Shown here: piece after piece, positions 17,143 through 24,939 of the stretch
Layout of the letters: every line of letters begins with the position of its first letter
Position numbering within the stretch: position 1 is the first letter of the stretch
Source of the DNA: Dictyobacter vulcani
GTDB lineage: Bacteria > Chloroflexota > Ktedonobacteria > Ktedonobacterales > Ktedonobacteraceae
Length of the DNA: 64,000 nt
Direction: 5' to 3'
Assembly: GCF_008974265.1 (NCBI RefSeq)
Contig: NZ_BKZW01000001.1
Location: 2,604,001 to 2,668,000, forward strand
Position numbers and translations under genes: made by a program
The notes under the pieces: generated by a model
Database searches by the model: none
Told to the model about the DNA's origin: nothing
What the model saw: the letters and a program-made list of their open reading frames with translations, nothing else

Positions 17143-17741
17143 TCTTCCTGTTGTACCAGAGTATCAGGGAGAGGAATGCGCAAACCAGCATAGATATCAT
17201 CTACAACCAGAGAGATATCAAGGCAGGCAAGTTGAAAGGTCTCATGAGCACTATAGGTTTGATATGTCCAGGGGTCGCCAGGATTTCCCCGGCTAAAAAT
17301 TTCTACCATTTGCATACGCGTATTGATGAGCATATATTCCTGAATGCTGGGATGGCTGCGATACCAGTTCAGCTTCCGCCCTCGGTCAATGGCTTCTGTG
17401 CTTGGCGAAATGACCTCAACAACCAGGCGAGGAGAAAAGATAGTATCCTGCTCTCCTCGATGATCCTTCTCATCACAGGAGACCGTGACATCTGGATAGA
17501 CGTATTGCCGTTTGGCAACGAAGACACGTATATCACTATTGTAGGTAATGCATGGACCTCTGGTACCCAGTGCCTGGGTCAACAGAAAAAAAAGATTTCC
17601 AGCCAAACGGCTATGATTGACAGAGCCACCTGACATTGCTACAGCTTCCCCATCGAGATATTCATATTTTGTGTCGCTGGCTCGATCAAACGCAAGATAT
17701 TGCTCTGCTGTCATATATAAACGTTGTGGATGTGCTGCCAT
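17139..17741 (-). CDS. Uma2 family (DUF820) restriction-like nuclease fold protein
   Basis: A 200-residue Uma2 protein with the family's PD-(D/E)XK-like core: MTAEQYLAFD, KYEYLDGEAVAMSGGSVNHS, then YPDVTVSC and LVVEVISPST followed by DRGRKLNWYRSHPSIQEYML. Uma2 proteins are abundant in Cyanobacteria and Chloroflexota and are predicted nucleases, often ascribed to transposons, with unknown biological roles. The length is typical. The start is ATG 17741. The gene is joined downstream to a truncated Lrp gene. Confidence 0.92.
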   Translation of the reverse strand: MAAHPQRLYMTAEQYLAFDRASDTKYEYLDGEAVAMSGGSVNHSRLAGNLFFLLTQALGTRGPCITYNSDIRVFVAKRQYVYPDVTVSCDEKDHRGEQDTIFSPRLVVEVISPSTEAIDRGRKLNWYRSHPSIQEYMLINTRMQMVEIFSRGNPGDPWTYQTYSAHETFQLACLDISLVVDDIYAGLRIPLPDTLVQQED

Positions 17742-18078
17742 TACCGTATTCCTCGCTCAAATTGGTCTTTTGATGCAAAACATCTCTCATTTCTTGCTTT
17801 ATTATATCATGATTTCCCAGGGTAATAATACATAATCACAGCGTGATGGAGCTCGACACATAGATCTTCTGGGAGCAAGACACGCTCATTAGCTTTGATG
17901 AAGATGCGCTTCAACGTTCTGGTATTATGAATGAGCACCGTGTAACTGTTGGAGCTTTTGTTTATCACATCGCTGGCCATTTTCTCCACCATATCAATAG
18001 TATCAAGCAGAATTATTTAGCAGAAAATGTCTGACAAACCTGCTTCTTGTCTCCTGGATGAATTCGTATACAGTAACA
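17742..18078. other. Intergenic region with one weak ORF
   Basis: About 340 bp. A 61-codon minus-strand frame (17807-17992, MVEKMASDVINKSS) has no ribosome site and no recognisable domain; I do not support it as a gene. Otherwise this AT-rich stretch should hold the Uma2 promoter. Confidence 0.4.
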
Positions 18079-18114
18079 GAAGAAGCCCGACTATACCTTG
18101 CCGGGCCTCTTCTT
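18079..18114 (-). terminator. Terminator of the peptide-import operon
   Basis: An imperfect stem of about ten pairs (AGAAGCCCG with CGGGCCTCTTCT, loop about 11 nt) lying downstream, on the minus strand, of the most distal copy of the permease 3' end. It was probably the original terminator before the 237-bp array expanded. Confidence 0.6.
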
Positions 18115-18222
18115 GAGTGTGTCACGTGGAACATAGTTGGGCTTATTTTAGTTGGCGGAGCGTGGATCAAAGGCGTCACGCAGGCCATCTCCGATAAAGG
18201 AGATTGAGAGTACAATTCCGGT

Positions 18223-18375
18223 GTAGCGGCAGCCTTCACGGCTGTGATCAGTTCACGTCCTCATAAGCAACGTGGCATATTTATACGTGGAGAGAGGGCC
18301 GCCATGAAGGCTGCCGTTACGTGGCGGTTGCTTGCTCATACGTGAACTGATCGCAGCGACGAGCGCTGCCGCTAC
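18223..18375. mobile_element. MITE-like element, array copy 1
   Basis: A 153-bp non-coding element with imperfect terminal inverted repeats of about 37 bp: the left end starts GTAGCGGCAGCCTTCACGGC and the right end closes GAGCGCTGCCGCTAC; TCAGTTCACGT/ACGTGAACTGA pair further in. No transposase is encoded, so mobilisation would need one elsewhere in the genome. Confidence 0.75.
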
Positions 18376-18459
18376 TACATAGTTTTAGCCAACGGAGCGT
18401 GGATCAAAGGCGTCACGCAGGCCATCTCCGATGAAGGAGATTGAGAGTACAATTCCGGT

Positions 18460-18612
18460 GTAGCGGCAGCCTTCACGGCTGTGATCAGTTCACGTCCTCA
18501 TAAGCAACGTGGCATATTTATACGTGGAGAGAGGGCCGCCATGAAGGCTGCCGTTACGTGGCGGTTGCTTGCTCATACGTGAACTGATCGCAGCGACGAG
18601 CGCTGCCGCTAC
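18460..18612. mobile_element. MITE-like element, array copy 2
   Basis: Same 153-bp element as at 18223, 237 bp further on, without visible internal differences. Confidence 0.75.
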
Positions 18613-18696
18613 TACATAGTTTTAGCCAACGGAACGTGGATCAAAGGCGTCACGCAGGCCATCTCCGATAAAGGAGATTGAGAGTACAATTCCGGT

Positions 18697-18849
18697 GTAG
18701 CGGCAGCCTTCACGGCTGTGATCAGTTCACGTCCTCATAAGCAACGTGGCATATTTATACGTGGAGAGAGGGCCGCCATGAAGGCTGCCGTTACGTGGCG
18801 GTTGCTTGCTCATACGTGAACTGATCGCAGCGACGAGCGCTGCCGCTAC
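18697..18849. mobile_element. MITE-like element, array copy 3
   Basis: Same 153-bp element as at 18223, third unit of the array. Confidence 0.75.
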
Positions 18850-18933
18850 TACATAGTTTTAGCCAACGGAGCGTGGATCAAAGGCGTCACGCAGGCCATC
18901 TCCGATAAAGGAGATTGAGAGTACAATTCCGGT

Positions 18934-19086
18934 GTAGCGGCAGCCTTCACGGCTGTGATCAGTTCACGTCCTCATAAGCAACGTGGCATATTTATACGTG
19001 GAGAGAGGGCCGCCATGAAGGCTGCCGTTACGTGGCGGTTGCTTGCTCATACGTGAACTGATCGCAGCGACGAGCGCTGCCGCTAC
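18934..19086. mobile_element. MITE-like element, array copy 4
   Basis: Same 153-bp element, fourth unit, lying directly behind the stop codon of the intact permease gene at 19096. Confidence 0.75.
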
Positions 19087-19095
19087 TACATAGTT

Positions 19096-20340
19096 TTAGC
19101 CAACGGAACGTGGATCAAAGGCGTCACGCAGGCCATCTCCGATAAAGGAGATTGAGAGTACAATTCCGGCCAGCACCAGCGTGGGGAAGATGGTATCCCA
19201 GGGATAGAGTTCCAGAAGTGACATACCGTCGGCGATCATGAGTCCCAGACTGGATCCAGGGTGGGTGACGCCAAGACCGAGCAGGCTCAGACCGGCTTCA
19301 CCGATAATTGTGCCGGCAATACTCATCGTTGAGGTGACGATGACGATGTTGAACAGGTTGGGTACGATATGTCGGAACATGATGCGTAGGTCGGGCGTAC
19401 CGGCGGTATGGGCGGCTTCGATGAATTGTTGCTCTCTAATCTGTAGGGTCAGGCCACGTACATAGCGGGCCATCATCGGCCAGGAGACGAATGCCAGTGC
19501 CAGTGAGACAATTACCAGGGAGGCATTACCGTTACTGAGGAAGCCACCAACCAGGGGTAGTTTGGCGAAATAGTCATTGGCGCTTTGACCAAAGATACCC
19601 GTCAGCAGGATGGCGAAGAGCAGTCCCGGAAAGGCGAAGATCAGGTCGGTGAAGCGTGCCAGGAGTAGATCAACCCAGCCGCCATAGTAGCCTGCCAGTA
19701 CGCCGATTGAGACACCCAGTCCCACATCTACGACTTCAACCATGAAGGCTACCGTCAGCGAGATGAGCAGGCCCTGCATCAAGCGTGCCAGCATATCCTC
19801 TCCGAGGGCATCGGTACCCAGCCAGTATTGTGCTGATGGTCCTTGATTCACCTTTGTCAGTTCTTGATGATCATAACTATGGTAGATATCGGGTCCAATT
19901 TTACCCTGGAGATCACTGGGATAGGTGCCACCAATATGGTGATAAATAGGAGGGCCAATCAGGGCCAGTACAATCAAAAATATTACAAAGCCCAGACTGA
20001 TCATGGCGCGTTTATCACGGCGAAACTGCTGCATCGACTCACGGAATGGGCTGGGATGTTTCTTGCGCTCTTCTTTTTGTGCTTCAGGAGGCAGTTCATC
20101 CGGGATGGTCGCGACTTCAGCCAGTGGATCCTCTTCAACCAGGGCTGGACCATCGAGTGTCTCTTGTCCCAGTACCTCGGGGGCGGGGGCGAGGTCTATG
20201 GCTCGGTGTGAATCATTATGTGATTGTGTTGCTGTTCCCACAGTCTCAGGAGTACTGTCTGTGGTCTCGGGCGCTGTATCTGTAGCTGTCTGGGAAACGT
20301 CTGCTGGCGTTTCTATAAGCTCCTTCTCGTTGTTATCCAT
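19096..20340 (-). CDS. Oligopeptide/dipeptide ABC importer permease (DppC/OppC type) with long N-terminal extension
   Basis: A 414-residue inner-membrane permease. The DppC/OppC core begins at about residue 98 (PFRESMQQFRRDKRAMISLG), with first helix 113-130, the periplasmic segment up to YWLGTDALGEDMLARLMQG, five further helices and the EAA motif FIEAAHTAGTPDLRIMFRHI (about 308). The first 95 residues are an unusual acidic, Thr/Pro-rich disordered tail. It pairs with the DppB-type permease upstream and a family 5 binding protein; no ATPase genes are adjacent. The start is ATG 20340. The extreme C-terminus (FDPRSVG) is the segment repeated in the downstream array. Confidence 0.92.
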   Translation of the reverse strand: MDNNEKELIETPADVSQTATDTAPETTDSTPETVGTATQSHNDSHRAIDLAPAPEVLGQETLDGPALVEEDPLAEVATIPDELPPEAQKEERKKHPSPFRESMQQFRRDKRAMISLGFVIFLIVLALIGPPIYHHIGGTYPSDLQGKIGPDIYHSYDHQELTKVNQGPSAQYWLGTDALGEDMLARLMQGLLISLTVAFMVEVVDVGLGVSIGVLAGYYGGWVDLLLARFTDLIFAFPGLLFAILLTGIFGQSANDYFAKLPLVGGFLSNGNASLVIVSLALAFVSWPMMARYVRGLTLQIREQQFIEAAHTAGTPDLRIMFRHIVPNLFNIVIVTSTMSIAGTIIGEAGLSLLGLGVTHPGSSLGLMIADGMSLLELYPWDTIFPTLVLAGIVLSISFIGDGLRDAFDPRSVG

Positions 20341-20394
20341 CGTCCGTCTTACTCCATTTTGCTTTCTCTTTTTTGTAGAATTATATTTTTCGTT

Positions 20395-21351
20395 TTACTC
20401 TGACTTGATGCGTGGATCGACGACGCCATACAGGATATCTGAGAGTAAGTTGCCGAATACAACGCCAATAGCGACCATGATGGTCGTAGCCTGAATGACC
20501 GGATAGTTCCGTTGTGAAACGGCTGCAACGGTGATGTTCGCGATACCAGGAATACTAAAAATATTTTCAATGAAGAAGGATCCGGTGACGAGCAGACCGA
20601 GTAGGAGTCCAATCGCGGTAATTAAGGGAATGATCGCGTTCCGTAACGCATGGCGAAATACTACCGTTCTTTCAGGTAGACCCTTGGCGCGGGCCGTACG
20701 TACGAAGTCCTGCCGCAGTACCTCTAACATCGTGGAGCGGGTCAGACGCGCATAGTACGCATAGCCAGCGGCACCATAGGTCAGGATCGGCACAATTTTA
20801 TATTGCAGGTCGCTCCAACTATACTGCCAGGACTCGCCCCAGCCGGAGACAGGCCAGCCGATACCTGTTTTGTCGATCCACAGCACCAGGATCTGCACAA
20901 AGACGGCCAGGATAAAGGAAGGAAGCGCATACAGGACCAGGGCTACACCCATATTCAGTGTGTCGACCCAGGTGTTGGCTTTGATGGCGGCAATAATACC
21001 GATCGGGACACCCATCAGGAGGGTGACGATCGTGCCCCACAACGATAACTCTACGGAGATCGGGACGCCATCTTTAAGGATATCCCAGACAGGACGTTGT
21101 TGAGGATGGAATGAGGTGCCTAAATCAAAATGTGCTAGCTTTACCAGATAATTAAGATATTGCTGGTACCATGGCAGGTCAAATCCGTACGCGTGGCGCA
21201 GGTTTTGCCACAACACTGGATTAAAATGGTCTCCCATGGATTCTTTAATCGGATCGCCCGGCGCGAAATAGCCGAGGATGAAGGTGATGAAGGTGACGCC
21301 CAGTACAATAAAGATCAATCCTACCAGGCGCTTGACTAGAAATCGAGTCAT
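20395..21351 (-). CDS. Oligopeptide/dipeptide ABC importer permease (DppB/OppB type)
   Basis: A 318-residue permease with six helices: the N-terminal helix after MTRFLVKRLVGLIFIVLG, then FAPGDPI, GLDLP-like YGFDLPWYQQYLNYL, FDLGTSF and the EAA loop VRTARAKGLPERTVVFRHAL (about 238-257) that binds the ATPase. It imports short peptides together with the DppC-type subunit. ATG 21351 is preferred: GAGGG lies seven bases upstream and it matches the family N-terminus, although the frame stays open to 21429. It is separated from the binding-protein gene by a strong stem-loop and from dppC by 54 bp. Confidence 0.93.
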   Translation of the reverse strand: MTRFLVKRLVGLIFIVLGVTFITFILGYFAPGDPIKESMGDHFNPVLWQNLRHAYGFDLPWYQQYLNYLVKLAHFDLGTSFHPQQRPVWDILKDGVPISVELSLWGTIVTLLMGVPIGIIAAIKANTWVDTLNMGVALVLYALPSFILAVFVQILVLWIDKTGIGWPVSGWGESWQYSWSDLQYKIVPILTYGAAGYAYYARLTRSTMLEVLRQDFVRTARAKGLPERTVVFRHALRNAIIPLITAIGLLLGLLVTGSFFIENIFSIPGIANITVAAVSQRNYPVIQATTIMVAIGVVFGNLLSDILYGVVDPRIKSE

Positions 21352-21389
21352 GCGTGAGCCCTCTTTAATGTGCAAGATGCTCTCGCAGT

Positions 21390-21417
21390 GGAGGACCAGA
21401 ACCATGTCTGGTCCTCC
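21390..21417 (-). promoter_or_regulatory. Intercistronic stem-loop between binding protein and permease
   Basis: A perfect 11-bp stem (GGAGGACCAGA with TCTGGTCCTCC) and six-base loop without a T-run. Such hairpins between a periplasmic binding-protein gene and its permeases commonly stabilise the upstream mRNA or reduce read-through, making more binding protein than channel. Confidence 0.7.
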
Positions 21418-21467
21418 TTGCGTGAGCATTGTATCAGGAGTCGAATCAGTCTAAGTGCTAAACGCTA

Positions 21468-23183
21468 CTATTTGGCGAAGTAGACATCCAGCCAATCTTC
21501 AGCGGCCATGCTACCAAGTGGGTAAATCTTCCAGCCATGGACTTTAGGATTTACCAGGTAGCCGTAGGAAGACTGATAGGTGGTGATGAAGGGGACATCA
21601 TTGATGAGTTTCTGTTCCGCATCCTGATACATCTTCATGCGTGCCGTCTGGTCAGGGGTGACATCGGCTTTTTCGAGCTCAACCTGTACCGCTTGCTGAG
21701 CAGCAGCCGTTGATGATTGGTTTTGACCATAGTTGAAGGTATTGTGATCGGCACCTTTATCGAAGAAGAGCGTGGTCCAGTCCTGTGGATCCAGGTAGTC
21801 AGCACCCCAGGAGCCATACCACATTTGTAACGGACCATTTTTACCTTTGGTGGCGAATTCCTGGCTGATCAGTTCGTTGCCTTCGACGGCATTCAATTTA
21901 ACATTGAAGCCCAATACCTGCTTCCATTCATTGGCTACCGCAGCCATGGTATCTGCGCCAGCTTTGTAGGACTGGGAGTATGACAGGGTCAACTGAGGCA
22001 CATCGCTGGCACTCTTATAACCCTCTTCCTTCAGGCCTTGCTGGAACAAATCTTTGGCTTTGGTCTGGTCACCGGCGGTCGTATTGACGCCAGCTACTCC
22101 CTGGAGGTCTTTATTGTAGCCAGGGATACCATCAGGGATGATGTGATAGCTTGGGGTGACCGTTTTACCAATGATGCTACCAACGATCAGATCTTTGTTC
22201 AGGGCCAGAGAAAGGGCCTGGCGGATCTTGATATTGTTCAGAGGCTTGGTCAGATAGTTCATACCAATGAAGCGGGTCGCCAGCGCTGGTGAAGCCTGGT
22301 AGCCTGGCAGGGTTCTGTTGGCATTATCCAGTGCAGGAGGGACAGGAGCATTATCGAACTGGCCGGCCTTCATGGATTTGAAGGTGCTATCGCGGTCACC
22401 AGTGATGGTATAATCGATCTCCTGTAATTTTGGCTGTTTGCCGCCGAAGTAGTTTTTGTTAGGAACCAGTACCAGACCCGTGGTGTGGCTATAGCTCTTA
22501 ACCATGAAGGGACCATTGCCGGCACCCTCTTGCAGATGGTCAACCCAGCTAGCACCATATTTAGTGGTTAAAGCCTTGTTGACAACATCGCCGGTCGAAT
22601 AATTCAGCGCCTGTAAGAAATAAGCAGCAGGCTTGCTGATGATCAGATCCAGCGTGTTCGCATCTTTCACGACAATGCTATCACCGATCAAAGTTTTGGC
22701 TTTGCCGGAAGAAAATTTGTCAAAATCCTTGAGCAAGTTTAAATAAACACTGACCTGAGACTTGGTCGCAGGATCAATTACGCGATTGAGGCTATAAGCC
22801 ACATCATTGGCATCCAGCTTGGTGCCATCACTGAACTTCAAGCCGGGCTTCAGTTTGAAGGTATAGGTCAAACCATCGCTGGAGACCTGATGGGATGCAG
22901 CCAGCTCATCATGGATGTTGCCTTGATCGTCGGCAGCAACCAGACCGGTAAAAATAAGGTTATAGGGATCTCCCAGGCCACCTGAGGTCAAAGCAGGATC
23001 GAGCGTGTCAAAGTCGCCACCAATGACTGGTGTACGAAAGACCTGTTTGGCCGCCAGCTGGGGTTGTGCGCTTCCACCTTTATCTGTGGTTGCATTGGTC
23101 CCACATGCGGACAGCAGCATGACTAGAACACCAAAAATACTTGCGATGCTTAGTAATCCAGATTTCTTACGGATGTGGCTCAT
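21468..23183 (-). CDS. Peptide ABC importer substrate-binding lipoprotein (solute-binding family 5)
   Basis: A 571-residue lipoprotein: signal MSHIRKKSGLLSIASIFGVL with lipobox LLSAC, then the family 5 fold (DFDTLDPALTSG, YTFKLKPGLKFSDGTKLDAN, VAYSLNRVIDP, ALSLALNKDLIV, KMYQDAEQKLINDVPFI). It captures oligopeptides, or related ligands such as nickel or opines, outside the membrane for the adjacent permeases. ATG 23183 is chosen: GGAGG lies five bases upstream and it gives a proper signal peptide; the frame stays open to 23216. It is the first gene of the operon, behind a strong promoter and a palindromic operator-like site. Confidence 0.95.
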   Translation of the reverse strand: MSHIRKKSGLLSIASIFGVLVMLLSACGTNATTDKGGSAQPQLAAKQVFRTPVIGGDFDTLDPALTSGGLGDPYNLIFTGLVAADDQGNIHDELAASHQVSSDGLTYTFKLKPGLKFSDGTKLDANDVAYSLNRVIDPATKSQVSVYLNLLKDFDKFSSGKAKTLIGDSIVVKDANTLDLIISKPAAYFLQALNYSTGDVVNKALTTKYGASWVDHLQEGAGNGPFMVKSYSHTTGLVLVPNKNYFGGKQPKLQEIDYTITGDRDSTFKSMKAGQFDNAPVPPALDNANRTLPGYQASPALATRFIGMNYLTKPLNNIKIRQALSLALNKDLIVGSIIGKTVTPSYHIIPDGIPGYNKDLQGVAGVNTTAGDQTKAKDLFQQGLKEEGYKSASDVPQLTLSYSQSYKAGADTMAAVANEWKQVLGFNVKLNAVEGNELISQEFATKGKNGPLQMWYGSWGADYLDPQDWTTLFFDKGADHNTFNYGQNQSSTAAAQQAVQVELEKADVTPDQTARMKMYQDAEQKLINDVPFITTYQSSYGYLVNPKVHGWKIYPLGSMAAEDWLDVYFAK

Positions 23184-23352
23184 GAAGCCTCCTTCGCTGA
23201 AAAATAGAGTAAACAAATGCTCACAACAAATATACGCGTTTTTTGACGGCTTTCTCTCAAAATTTTACCTCCCTTTCAAAAAAAATTAAACCTCCCTTAA
23301 AAAAATCTTCATCAACTTCTTCTTATGATTGATAAAAGCCGTTTCTCTTCGT

Positions 23353-23374
23353 GATATTGTTGATCAATAATATC
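23353..23374 (-). promoter_or_regulatory. Operator-like palindrome downstream of the peptide-operon promoter
   Basis: A 22-bp near-perfect palindrome, GATATTGTTGATCAATAATATC (written here in two halves: GATATTGTTGA / TCAATAATATC), with a single mismatched pair. It lies about 9 to 30 bases after the predicted transcription start, an ideal place for a repressor. The regulator is not identified. Confidence 0.6.
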
Positions 23375-23389
23375 AACAAAAGTATCTGC

Positions 23390-23418
23390 ATTATGTAATA
23401 TATTTTTAAGCTTGTCAA
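23390..23418 (-). promoter_or_regulatory. Promoter of the peptide-import operon
   Basis: TTGACA (23413-23418), a 17-bp spacer and CATAAT (23390-23395) on the minus strand, about 205 bp before the binding-protein start; this leaves a long 5' leader that contains the palindrome. Confidence 0.75.
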
Positions 23419-23461
23419 TACTATGACATGAGAAGAAACAAAATAAACATCAAATAGGCAA

Positions 23462-23600
23462 TCGTACCGGCAGGTCTTGAACCTGCGACCTGATTGCGTA
23501 AGCCATGTCCCTCAAACATGAGGGCAAGCGCCTCCAGGCGCGCTCAGCGCGTGCCTTCGCGTACGCCAACAGGCCGCAGCGACCAGCGCTGCTGGTACGA
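23462..23600. mobile_element. MITE-like element of the GTAGCGGCAG family (divergent copy)
   Basis: A 139-bp element with ends TCGTACCGGCAGGTCTTGAA and, inverted, TCGTACCAGCAGCGCTGG; both ends fold into the small hairpins typical of the family (GCAGG/CCTGC and GCAGCG/CGCTGC). The interior contains GC-rich hairpins (GCGCCTCCAGGCGC). The left hairpin resembles a tRNA T-arm, but there is no full tRNA fold. Confidence 0.6.
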
Positions 23601-23662
23601 CAGGTCTCCCCATCCCGACCAGGATGCGCTTAAGGACTCTGTTGGCCAATGGCAAAACGGGC

Positions 23663-24065
23663 ACTTTTCGTTTAGCGCTGCATTGAGAGATGGTTGGACG
23701 TGACCAGCAAGCCATGTGTACGTCGAGGGGGCGCCACACGCGGAGGCCGCACTGCTGCGTTTGCGCAGGCCAGTGTGCTCGAACGACGCGCAGTGCTGTG
23801 GCGCCTACAGGGATCGTGGGTGCCGTGGCCTGCTCGCGCAGCAACGTGGTGGGAGAGCGCGTGGATCCTCCCCGTACCTTCTCGGAGAGGATCACGAAAC
23901 AGGATCCGTATCGGGGTAGGCGCCACAGGCATGCGCTGCTCGTTGAGCCCCTCGCTCCACGATCACGCCGCATGCCGGCCTCCGCGTGTGGCGCCCACTC
24001 GACGTACGATCCGCTGCTTTTCTCCACCATATTTTTATGGTCACAAAAGCGCTTAAGCGAAAAGT
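23663..24065. mobile_element. 400-bp nested inverted-repeat element
   Basis: Three nested inverted repeats: outer ACTTTTCGTTTAGCGC with GCGCTTAAGCGAAAAGT (23663-23678 and 24049-24065); middle 31-bp arms starting GTACGTCGAG (23718-23748 and 23977-24007, one mismatch); inner CTGTGGCGCCTAC with GTAGGCGCCACAG (about 23810-23822 and 23918-23930). No convincing protein is encoded despite overlapping open frames in this GC-rich stretch. It is probably a MITE inserted in, or built from, another. Confidence 0.65.
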
Positions 24066-24107
24066 ATGGGCGGCAAGTGCTGCTGCTACGGTTCGTATTA
24101 CTCGCGG

Positions 24108-24896
24108 TTATTTTTGTGCGCGGTGTTTTTTGAAGTAGGTCCAGGATGTTTCGTTGGGGCGGGTGAATTCGTCTGGTGCGTGCATATATTTGGGTTGCTG
24201 CTGTTCAACATAGTTGCGCACCGCGACTGGAATTTCCTGATAGCCCTCGGTTAATTTGTAGCCGCTACAGTGATAGAGCAATGAGCCTGGACGATCCGCC
24301 ATCTCCATCCAGGGGAGCCAGGGACCCAGGCGGGTCCATGAGATATCGCAGGGGATGGAGAACAGGTCGGGATTCTCGGCATCTTGTCGGCTAAAGAAAA
24401 ACTGGAACATTTCCGCGCCCTGATAAAGATCACTTTGTGAATATTGTGGATACTGGGCACGGGGTAGCGGAGAGGGATAGGCCAGCATAATATCCATACT
24501 GGCACACAGACGATCCTTGCCTAATGGCGTGATGGGCAGGACGAATTTTCCATATGGACCATCCAGTAAATATTGCTGGTTGACCGGATCGTTCCAGACA
24601 TGGACAACGTTAACTGCCTGTTCCGTGAAAGGATTCTGCCAGTGCTCCAGAATTTCGCCGCTGGCAGGATCTTTATAGAAGGTGACTTCTCTCATCAGAT
24701 GTTGATAGCCGCCCGGTACCTCTATACAGCGCCCGACATTGTAGCCATCTATACTGAAGAGCAAGCGGTTTCGCTGTCCCGGAATGACACTATAAATATT
24801 GCCGCTCCAGGCGAAAATGATCTCATCCGGTTTGAGTGAGGAGCGCACTTTGACAAATGTTTGCAAGAGATTTTCTGGTTGATGTAGATCCAACAT
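24108..24896 (-). CDS. DUF1838 family protein
   Basis: A 262-residue protein matching DUF1838: YSVIPGQRNRLLFSIDGYNV, REVTFYKDPASGEILEHWQN and VNVVHVWNDPVNQ in the first half, then ASMDIMLAYPSPL, QFFFSRQDAENP, WTRLGPWLPWMEM and a closing NETSWTYFKKHRAQK. No catalytic function is established for the family, whose members occur in Proteobacteria, Chloroflexota and fungi. No signal peptide or membrane segment, so cytosolic. It precedes no obvious partner; the MFS gene upstream on the same strand ends 43 bp away and may be co-transcribed. Confidence 0.82.
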   Translation of the reverse strand: MLDLHQPENLLQTFVKVRSSLKPDEIIFAWSGNIYSVIPGQRNRLLFSIDGYNVGRCIEVPGGYQHLMREVTFYKDPASGEILEHWQNPFTEQAVNVVHVWNDPVNQQYLLDGPYGKFVLPITPLGKDRLCASMDIMLAYPSPLPRAQYPQYSQSDLYQGAEMFQFFFSRQDAENPDLFSIPCDISWTRLGPWLPWMEMADRPGSLLYHCSGYKLTEGYQEIPVAVRNYVEQQQPKYMHAPDEFTRPNETSWTYFKKHRAQK

Positions 24897-24939
24897 ATAC
24901 TATTTCTATCTTTCTATCTATCATCCTGTAGAGAAAAAT

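Larger units (their letters stand above)
18158..19169 (-). repeat. 237-bp tandem array (four units) at the 3' end of a permease gene
   Basis: The coding segment for the last about 20 permease residues (GIVLSISFIGDGLRDAFDPR) occurs five times at exact 237-bp spacing (CGTGGATCAA at 18161, 18398, 18635, 18872 and 19109). Between successive copies sits a 153-bp inverted-repeat element with GTAGCGGCAG ends. Units are almost identical, with single-base differences (GAGCG/GAACG alternating, one GATGAAGG). The most gene-proximal copy is joined to the intact gene; the most distal ends in SAN instead of SVG and is followed by the terminator. Confidence 0.95.

Noticed and set aside
17807..17992. 61-codon minus-strand ORF.
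   Set aside because: No ribosome site, no family resemblance and no conserved context.
18158..19169. CRISPR array.
   Set aside because: The repeat unit is 237 bp with coding sequence and a MITE; there are no short repeats with unique spacers and no cas genes.
23464..23600. Minus-strand tRNA-Leu(GAG)-like sequence: T-arm-like hairpin GCAGG-TTCAAGA-CCTGC and an anticodon-like loop TTGAGGG.
   Set aside because: No acceptor stem or D-arm at correct spacing. The T-arm-like hairpin is the variant terminal hairpin of the GTAGCGGCAG repeat family, matched by the inverted end at 23600.
23494..24133. Several overlapping open frames (up to 172 codons) in the GC-rich inverted-repeat region.
   Set aside because: Open in several frames and both strands because of high GC; the composition is Arg/Ala-rich and mirrors the palindromic DNA.
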